DNA of 64,000 bases, taken from the NCBI GenBank assembly GCA_946885915.1, contig CAMPHF010000001.1, forward strand, positions 1 to 64,000, read 5' to 3'. This DNA is from an uncultured Idiomarina sp. GTDB lineage: Bacteria; Pseudomonadota; Gammaproteobacteria; Enterobacterales; Alteromonadaceae. The first letter of the stretch is position 1. Each line of letters opens with the position of its first letter. Both the position numbers and the translations under genes were made by a program. Under the pieces are notes generated by a model. That model searched no databases and was not told the DNA's origin. It saw only the letters and a program-made list of their open reading frames with translations. Shown piece after piece: positions 58,276-64,000 of the stretch.

Positions 58276-60765
58276 ATGGACATTATTTTACTTCTACTGG
58301 TGGTCGCGGTAATTGTCGTGTTCGCCGTGGCAGATATCCGCCGCAGTTTAATCACGCGCCCGGTATTTGCTATTTTTAAGCGAATTTTACCACCGATGTC
58401 AGCCACTGAGCGTGAGGCCATGGAAGCTGGTGATGTGTGGTGGGATGGTGAGCTATTTAGTGGCCGTCCGAACTGGCAAACCCTGCACGATATTCCAAAT
58501 CCAACTTTTAGTGCCGATGAACAAGCCTTTATCGATAACCAGTTGGAGCAACTACTGGGGATGTTGGATGATTTTGACGTGGTGCAAAAGCAACACGATC
58601 TTCCTAAGCCGGTGTGGGATTTTATTCGTAAAGAGAAGTTTTTTGCCATGATCATTGGCAAAGAATATGGCGGCTTAGCATTTAGTCCAGCGGCAAACTC
58701 GCACATTGTTTCGCGCATTGCGAGCCGCTCGATTAGTGCGGCGGTCACTGTGATGGTGCCTAACTCTTTGGGGCCGGGCGAATTACTGACCCATTACGGT
58801 ACCGACGAGCAGAAACAACATTGGTTACCGCGGTTAGCCGACGGTACCGACATTCCCTGTTTTGCGCTCACAGGCCCTGAAGCGGGTTCCGATGCAGGCT
58901 CGATTCCCGATACCGGTGTGGTCTGCAAAGACAAGCACGATGGTAAAGAAGTGATTGGTATTCGGCTCAATTGGGATAAGCGTTACATTACTCTAGCGCC
59001 GGTTGCCACCGTGTTGGGTCTGGCCTTTAAACTGTACGACCCTGAAGGTTTGATGGGTAAGCAAAAGGATATCGGTATTACTTGCGCGTTGATCCCAACG
59101 GATCATCCTGGCGTGGTCACTGGCGATCGTCATTTTCCCTTAAATCAAGCGTTTATGAATGGTACGACCCGCGGCGAGAATGTATTTATTCCGCTGGATT
59201 GGATTATTGGTGGGCCTGACTATGCCGGCAAGGGCTGGCGTATGTTGGTGGAGTGTTTATCCGCTGGACGTGGTATTTCATTGCCAGCGCTCGCCACAGC
59301 GACGGGGCATTTAGCGCAACGCATGACCGGTGCCTACGCTTACGTACGGCAGCAGTTTGGTTTGCCGATTGGTAAATTCGAGGGTGTCGCCGCGGCGATG
59401 GGCTTTATCGGTGGGCACAACTACAAGCTAGAGTCGATGCGCCGGTTAACGGTAGCGGGTTTGTGTGAAGGGAAGAGCCCATCGGTGGTCACCGCCATGA
59501 CCAAATATCATATGACAGAAATGGGCCGTAAAGTAATGGATGCGGCGATGGACGTACATGCGGGTAAAGGCATTCAATTGGGTCCAAAAAATTATCTTGG
59601 CCATGGTTTTATGGCCACGCCCGTGTCGATTACGGTTGAGGGTGCGAACATCCTCACCCGTAATCTGATGATTTTCGGGCAAGGTGCAACCCGTTGTCAT
59701 CCTTATGTGCTGCAAGAAATGGCTGCTGCAGCCAACCCCGACGAAGAGCAGGGCTTACTGGCATTTGACCAATTGCTGCTGAAGCACATTGGCTTTGCCA
59801 CCGGCAACTTCTTCAGCTCATTGTTTATGGGGGTAACTGGCGCGCGCTTTAACCAAGCGCCGGTGAGTGGCCCCACGGCGCGTTACTATCAGCAGCTCAC
59901 GCGGTTAAGTCGCAATTTAGCGCTGGCTGCCGACGTGTCGATGCTCATGATGGGTGGTGATTTGAAGCGCAAAGAAATGATTTCGGCGCGGCTCGGTGAC
60001 GTGTTGAGCCATTTGTATATTGCTTCCGCGGTGCTAAAACGCTACGAGGACGACGGTCGTCAAGCCGCTGATTTACCTTATGTGAAATACGCCATTGAGC
60101 ATGAATTGCACTTAATTGGCGAGGCATTCCGTGGCTTTTTTGCCAACTTCCCGAACCGCTTAGTGGCTTGGAAGATGCGCGTAGTGTGCTTCCCATTTGG
60201 GATGCATTTTGCGCCACCAACCGACGCGGTGTTGGTGCAAATTGCCGATAGCATGATGGTACCTGGCGTAGCGCGCGATCGGCATACTTTCCTCTGCTAT
60301 TGGAAAGATGATGCGAACGATGGCACCGGGCACATGGAGCTAGCGTTTCGGCATATGTTGAAGCATGCAGACACTTACAAACTGCTACGTAAAGCAGAAA
60401 AGCGTGGCGATATCCCACCTGATTTGAGTGGTGATGCCCTGGTAGACGCAGCGCTTGAGGCTAAACTTATTGATGCTAAGTTAGCCGATACTTTGCGCGA
60501 AACCGAAGTGTTGCGGATGGGTGCCATTGCGGTGGATGCCTTTAAAGGCGATAGCTTAGTCAATGGTAAGTTTGAGATTGCGCCTTCGCGGGTTGAGCGA
60601 GCTGCAGAGGCGAAAGCAAAGCCTAATGCGGCGGCCAAACCAGCGACTAAAGCGGTGGCCAAGCCAGCCGCAACCAAAAAGCCGGCGGCTAAGTCAACGA
60701 CTGCGAAGTCAACGGCTAAAACAGCCTCGAAAACCAGCGCTAAAGACAAAAAAACCGACGCTTAA
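58276..60765 (+). CDS. fadE: Acyl-CoA dehydrogenase FadE with Lys/Ala-rich tail
   Basis: FadE does the first step of beta-oxidation, acyl-CoA to enoyl-CoA, at the inner membrane. The 829-aa protein has an N-terminal hydrophobic helix (about 1-18), the acyl-CoA dehydrogenase core (TGPEAGSDAGSIPDTG near 195-210, GRGISLPA, KGIQLGPKNYLGHGF) and the DUF1974 C-terminal domain. The last about 53 residues (777-829) are a Lys/Ala/Pro/Thr repeat-like tail with 14 Lys, which E. coli FadE (814 aa) lacks. The ATG at 58276 has AGGAG at 8-nt spacing; the ATG at 58270 is too close to it. Confidence 0.93.
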   Translation: MDIILLLLVVAVIVVFAVADIRRSLITRPVFAIFKRILPPMSATEREAMEAGDVWWDGELFSGRPNWQTLHDIPNPTFSADEQAFIDNQLEQLLGMLDDFDVVQKQHDLPKPVWDFIRKEKFFAMIIGKEYGGLAFSPAANSHIVSRIASRSISAAVTVMVPNSLGPGELLTHYGTDEQKQHWLPRLADGTDIPCFALTGPEAGSDAGSIPDTGVVCKDKHDGKEVIGIRLNWDKRYITLAPVATVLGLAFKLYDPEGLMGKQKDIGITCALIPTDHPGVVTGDRHFPLNQAFMNGTTRGENVFIPLDWIIGGPDYAGKGWRMLVECLSAGRGISLPALATATGHLAQRMTGAYAYVRQQFGLPIGKFEGVAAAMGFIGGHNYKLESMRRLTVAGLCEGKSPSVVTAMTKYHMTEMGRKVMDAAMDVHAGKGIQLGPKNYLGHGFMATPVSITVEGANILTRNLMIFGQGATRCHPYVLQEMAAAANPDEEQGLLAFDQLLLKHIGFATGNFFSSLFMGVTGARFNQAPVSGPTARYYQQLTRLSRNLALAADVSMLMMGGDLKRKEMISARLGDVLSHLYIASAVLKRYEDDGRQAADLPYVKYAIEHELHLIGEAFRGFFANFPNRLVAWKMRVVCFPFGMHFAPPTDAVLVQIADSMMVPGVARDRHTFLCYWKDDANDGTGHMELAFRHMLKHADTYKLLRKAEKRGDIPPDLSGDALVDAALEAKLIDAKLADTLRETEVLRMGAIAVDAFKGDSLVNGKFEIAPSRVERAAEAKAKPNAAAKPATKAVAKPAATKKPAAKSTTAKSTAKTASKTSAKDKKTDA

Positions 60766-60776
60766 GGTCGGTTTTC
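60750..60776. terminator. Terminator at the fadE stop, stronger on the minus strand
   Basis: AAAACCGAC (60751-60759) and GTCGGTTTT (60767-60775) pair over a 7-nt loop that contains the fadE stop codon. On the minus strand seven T follow, so it is a good terminator for the S41 protease gene 35 bp upstream of it; on the plus strand only four T follow. Confidence 0.7.
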
Positions 60777-60796
60777 TTGCGCAAAGTAGTTTGCCC

Positions 60797-60834
60797 AATG
60801 GCGCACTGAGTTTAATGCTCACTGCGCCATTTTT
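60797..60834 (+). terminator. Terminator of psrA-fadE, inside the end of the S41 gene
   Basis: AATGGCGCA-C-TGAG (60797-60810) pairs with CTCA-C-TGCGCCATT (60818-60831) with one C-C mismatch, and the T-run runs to 60834. Its 3' arm lies within the last codons of the convergent S41 gene, so the two genes share their terminator space. Confidence 0.7.
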
Positions 60835-62170
60835 CTAATAGCACTGGCAGTGCGGTACGAGTTTCAGCTCTTGCTGCTGCTGGCGTTTGGCTGGGTATAT
60901 CCGCCACCGCTGGACAAGCGCCGTTGGCAACATAGTCAAGTGCCGCACCGGTTAATGGGTCCGCCGGATCAGCCCAATCGGCAACAATGCGGTCGGCAAT
61001 TGGGCAATCAGGTTGTAAACCATTAAAGTACTGCCCGTTACCGTTGGCATTGACGGTTTCAAAGTTCACCACAAAGGTATATTTGTCGCACAACTGCTGT
61101 ACCGACTGGCCTACTGGTTTCCCGCAGGTTGGCTCGCCAATTACCACCACCTCTACAAATGGCTCTAGTGAATTAATAATAATTTCAGAAGATGAACAAC
61201 TTGCACCTGTAGTCAGCACAAATACGCGCGCCAAATCCAACTGTTCAATACCTTCACCTAAGTTAAATAACTCGGTTTCGTTGCGGTTCTGATTCTGTTC
61301 GTTGAAGTTGTAGGTAATGAATACTTCGCCGAGCACGTTGTTACCCGCCGCTTGTGAGCTAATTTGATTCGCATAGCGAATGAGACCGCCACCGTTGTAG
61401 CGCACATCAATCACGAGTTCATCTACGCCCTCGGCAGCTAATAAGTTGTAGGCATCATTCAAATCAGCACCGGTGCGGTTAATAAAGCTATCGAGTACAA
61501 AATAGCCAACCCGTTGGCCGTTGGTCTCAAGCACAGTTGGGGCGAATACGGTGTTGGTATCGACGTTATCCTTGGTGACCAACGCGGTGAGCTCATCGCC
61601 ATTCGGTTTGCGCCAGGTTAATTCGCGCTGAATGCCGACCTGGCCAGGGCCAAGCGCATCGTTGTAAGCGCCACTGGCCAACAAACTCGCCACGCTCTCG
61701 CCATCAATGGCAAGCAGTTCATCAGCACGACCTAAGCCGGCTTGCGCTGCGGGCGAATCGTCATACACATAACGCAGAAACACACGATTGCCATCGACCA
61801 GCTCCGAGGAAAAGCCAAAACCTGCAAACGAGGCGTTCACGTAGCGCGACTCGTATTCTTCCTCAGTCAATAAGAAACTAAACCTATCTTCTGGCACCCG
61901 CAGGGCCTCTAGTACCTCATACACATCTTCGTAGTCGGCAGCATCAACACTGCTCGGTAAGTCGCTGGCCCAGAAATAGTCATCGTACATGTAATCGATG
62001 AATTGTTGTTTCTCGCCAGTGGCAGAACATTGACTCACCGGCGGCTCAATAATGTTGCCACCGCTCGAGTCGCTGCCACTTCCGCCACAACCGATAAGGG
62101 CTGTGATGGCGAGCGCGACCGCGCTGAGTTGTAACATGCCATGTTTTAGTTTGGGTACTGCATTTTGCAT
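60812..62170 (-). CDS. S41-family (C-terminal processing) peptidase lipoprotein
   Basis: S41 peptidases are Ser/Lys proteases. The 452-aa protein has a signal peptide with lipobox LIGC (Cys28) and a Gly/Ser-rich linker (GGSGSDSSGG), so it is a membrane-attached envelope protein. A PDZ-like region follows (about 125-190, DSPAAQAGLGRADELLAIDGE), then the S41 domain with ELVIDVRYNGGG, the catalytic Ser region TTGASCSSSE and Lys in PTCGKPVG. Cys residues beside both catalytic motifs suggest disulfides. The ATG at 62170 is chosen because GAGG lies 5 nt upstream and a normal signal peptide results. Confidence 0.85.
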   Translation of the reverse strand: MQNAVPKLKHGMLQLSAVALAITALIGCGGSGSDSSGGNIIEPPVSQCSATGEKQQFIDYMYDDYFWASDLPSSVDAADYEDVYEVLEALRVPEDRFSFLLTEEEYESRYVNASFAGFGFSSELVDGNRVFLRYVYDDSPAAQAGLGRADELLAIDGESVASLLASGAYNDALGPGQVGIQRELTWRKPNGDELTALVTKDNVDTNTVFAPTVLETNGQRVGYFVLDSFINRTGADLNDAYNLLAAEGVDELVIDVRYNGGGLIRYANQISSQAAGNNVLGEVFITYNFNEQNQNRNETELFNLGEGIEQLDLARVFVLTTGASCSSSEIIINSLEPFVEVVVIGEPTCGKPVGQSVQQLCDKYTFVVNFETVNANGNGQYFNGLQPDCPIADRIVADWADPADPLTGAALDYVANGACPAVADIPSQTPAAARAETRTALPVLLEKWRSEH

Positions 62171-62354
62171 AACGACCTCGACCATAAAATACGCATCTGT
62201 TAATAGCTTGTTAGTAGAATAGTAGCAGAAGCATGATGACGCGTGGAATGATTTTTGGCACACTGCATGCCAGCGTTTTGCCGCCGCTTGTACGGTTTGA
62301 ATGACACCTTATTCAAGCCCTTGTGTACGCGGCCAACCAGAGGAAAAGGCGCAG

Positions 62355-63368
62355 ATGACAGCAGTAATGGTTGATTTAATCGGCCCAGAATTAAGCGCCG
62401 AAGAGCGTGAGATGCTTGAGCATCCAGCCGTCGGCGGGGTGATTTATTTCACTCGCAATTTTCATGATGTAGAGCAAATGGCAGAGCTGGTTCGACAAAC
62501 TCGAGCCGCAGCACGGAACCCACTAATTTTGGCAGTTGATCACGAAGGTGGGCGGGTGCAAAGGTTTCGGGAAGGCTTTTCTGCCATTCCGGCAATGGGT
62601 CGCATTGGTGAATTGGCCCCCGATCAGAGTACCGCCGAGCAATGGGCAACCGATTTAGCATGGCTAATGGCGAGCGAAGTACAAGCGCTCGACATCGATA
62701 TTAGTTTTGCGCCGGTATTAGATATCAATGGGGTGAGTGAAGTGATTGGCGACCGTGCGTTTGGTGAGCATGCCAACGCCATTGTGCCATTAGCCCAAGC
62801 CTTCATTAAAGGTATGCATCAGGCGGGCATGAAAGCCACGGGGAAACATTTTCCGGGACATGGCTCGGTGCAGGCCGACTCGCATTTTGCGGTACCTATT
62901 GATGAGCGTGAGTGGGATAGCATTGCTGCAATTGATTTACCGCCGTTTGCTGAGCTAGCAGCACTTATGGATGCGGTCATGCCAGCCCATGTGATTTATC
63001 CTAAAATGTGCCCGCACCCAGCTGGTTTCTCACCCTTTTGGCTCCAACAAGTGCTGCGTGAGCAACTACAATTCCGCGGCATTATTTTCAGCGATGACTT
63101 AGCCATGGCGGGTGCCCATGTGGCTGGCACCATGCCTGAGCGGGCCTTTGCAGCCTTGCATGCCGGTTGCGATATGGTGTTGTGTTGTAACGACCCAAGC
63201 GGCGCCCACAGCGTGTTAAGCGCGGTACAAAAACAAGTAGAGCAGGGCACTTGGGGTGGCGACAAAGTGTATCGCCAGCTCGCCAAGGCGGCATCTCTGC
63301 CGCTAAGTACCCTGCGCAATCATCCGCGTTGGCATCAAGCACAGCGAGTGCTGGCGGAATTTAATTAA
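62355..63368 (+). CDS. nagZ: Beta-N-acetylhexosaminidase NagZ
   Basis: NagZ removes GlcNAc from anhydro-muropeptides in cytoplasmic peptidoglycan recycling. The 337-aa family-3 glycoside hydrolase has DHEGGRVQRFREGF (about 62-75), SFAPVLDI, KHFPGHGSVQADSH with the catalytic His, and IIFSDDLAMAGA with the nucleophile Asp. The ATG at 62355 is preferred to 62301 because AAGGCG lies upstream and the protein then starts at the family N-terminus (MVDLIGPELSAEERE follows). Confidence 0.94.
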   Translation: MTAVMVDLIGPELSAEEREMLEHPAVGGVIYFTRNFHDVEQMAELVRQTRAAARNPLILAVDHEGGRVQRFREGFSAIPAMGRIGELAPDQSTAEQWATDLAWLMASEVQALDIDISFAPVLDINGVSEVIGDRAFGEHANAIVPLAQAFIKGMHQAGMKATGKHFPGHGSVQADSHFAVPIDEREWDSIAAIDLPPFAELAALMDAVMPAHVIYPKMCPHPAGFSPFWLQQVLREQLQFRGIIFSDDLAMAGAHVAGTMPERAFAALHAGCDMVLCCNDPSGAHSVLSAVQKQVEQGTWGGDKVYRQLAKAASLPLSTLRNHPRWHQAQRVLAEFN

Positions 63369-63386
63369 CTAGTCGTTGTAGGCTTA

Positions 63387-64000
63387 TCAGGCAACCGATT
63401 CGTACGCTAACGGATCGGTTACGCCGTTCGCGGCAAAAGCTTCAAGCCGTTCGACACAAGCCCCGCATTTGCCGCACGCGCGTTCGCGGCCGTTATAGCA
63501 AGTCCAGGTTTGGCTATAGTCTAATCCCAGTGCCAAGCCATCTGCCAAAATTGCACCTTTATCTACCTCTAAGTAGGGGGAGTACACGGCGACTGGGTCG
63601 TAATTGGCCAGTTCGCTGACCACATTCATTTGGCGCACGAATTCGGGCCGACAATCGGGGTAAATAGCGTGATCGCCGGAGTGCGCGCCGTAATACACCG
63701 CCTGAGCTTGCAGCGATACCGCATAGCCAATCGCCAAGCTTAATAAAATCATGTTGCGGTTCGGTACCACGGTGGATTTCATGGAGGCCTCTTCGTAATG
63801 CCCCTCTGGAATATCAATGTTATCGGTTAACGAGCTGCCTGCTAATAGTTGATTGATTGCGGTAATATCTACAACTTTGTGCGGTATTCCAAGTTTTTCG
63901 CAGACGTTCGCCGCATATGTCAGCTCTTTTTTGTGGCGCTGGCCATAATCAAAAGACAGCGCATACACCTCATGGCCATCCGCAATGGCGCGATTTAACA
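63387..64000 (-). CDS. queC: 7-cyano-7-deazaguanine synthase QueC, partial
   Basis: QueC makes preQ0, the precursor of queuosine. The gene runs off the right end: 204 codons of its 3' part are present and the N-terminal PP-loop (SGGxDS) lies outside. Visible are [42 protein letters not shown] and the C-terminal zinc cysteines in [19 protein letters not shown]. An internal Met at 63968 is not the start, because the frame stays open and homologous ([10 protein letters not shown]) to 64000. It converges with nagZ with 18 bp between stops. Confidence 0.94.
   Translation of the reverse strand, partial: LNRAIADGHEVYALSFDYGQRHKKELTYAANVCEKLGIPHKVVDITAINQLLAGSSLTDNIDIPEGHYEEASMKSTVVPNRNMILLSLAIGYAVSLQAQAVYYGAHSGDHAIYPDCRPEFVRQMNVVSELANYDPVAVYSPYLEVDKGAILADGLALGLDYSQTWTCYNGRERACGKCGACVERLEAFAANGVTDPLAYESVA

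Noticed and set aside
60375..60749. Antisense frame over the end of fadE
   Set aside because: It is the complement of the Lys/Ala-rich tail, giving a Leu/Val/Ala-rich sequence that only imitates a membrane protein.

Overview
The window reads as one uninterrupted stretch of chromosome from a gammaproteobacterium, most likely an Alteromonadales member of the Idiomarina/Pseudidiomarina type. That placement is inferred from gene order and protein sequence without a search. Several blocks keep the order known from Escherichia coli or Pseudomonas: tRNA-fMet-rimP-nusA-infB-rbfA-truB-rpsO-pnp-nlpI; leuS-lptE-holA-nadD-rsfS-rlmH-mrdA-rodA-mltB-rlpA-dacA-ybeD-lipB-lipA; lnt-corC-ybeY-phoL-miaB beside ubiF and a Met/Leu/Gln tRNA operon; lolB-ispE-prs divergent from hemA-prfA-prmC-sirB2-sirB1-kdsA. 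No phage, insertion sequence, CRISPR array, rRNA or obvious genomic island was seen.

Layout. 1-8951 (+): translation and RNA-decay operon, ending at strong terminators after rpsO and pnp. 9038-10983 (+): nlpI and an unrecognised exported HExxH protein with a metalloprotease-like motif. 11038-26390 (-): a MAPEG protein, then (listed in reverse of transcription) lipoate synthesis, a D-amino-acid aminotransferase, cell-wall genes (dacA, rlpA, mltB, rodA, mrdA), ribosome maturation (rlmH, rsfS), nadD, holA, lptE, leuS and a small membrane protein. 26500-31973 (-): lnt, corC, ybeY, phoL, miaB. 32091-35012: two small drug/metabolite-type transporter genes facing apart, a ubiF-like hydroxylase and arfB. 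35081-35694 (-): a complete tRNA operon (Met, Leu-UAG, Gln, Gln, Leu-CAG) with promoter and terminator. 35707-37883 (-): fumC and a short-chain dehydrogenase.

38011-43818 (+) is the most interesting region: a tightly packed five-gene operon with a candidate promoter and a clear terminator. It encodes an exported cupredoxin-like protein, a membrane GGDEF/EAL protein with a degenerate GGDEF and intact EAL, a DUF3034 envelope protein, a truncated haemoglobin carrying a signal peptide, and a YfcC-type carrier. Together they look like a periplasmic copper/haem module linked to c-di-GMP hydrolysis and transport. Its function is not known to me.

43842-49039 (-): ychF, pth, rplY, prs, ispE, lolB. 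49316-57488 (+): hemA to kdsA, interrupted by a response regulator whose HD-GYP domain has lost its catalytic residues and by a DUF819 membrane protein. 57530-60834 (+): a PsrA-like TetR regulator with a perfect palindromic operator over its own promoter, followed by fadE with an unusual Lys/Ala-rich tail. 60812-64000: an S41 lipoprotein protease (-), nagZ (+), and queC (-) cut by the window end.

No gene-free stretch exceeds about 300 bases. The longest are 49040-49315 (hemA/lolB divergent region), 46240-46487 (rplY leader and prs 3' flank), 1-228 (tRNA end and hairpins), 37884-38085 (fumC/cupredoxin divergent region) and 35623-35814 (tRNA promoter and SDR terminator).
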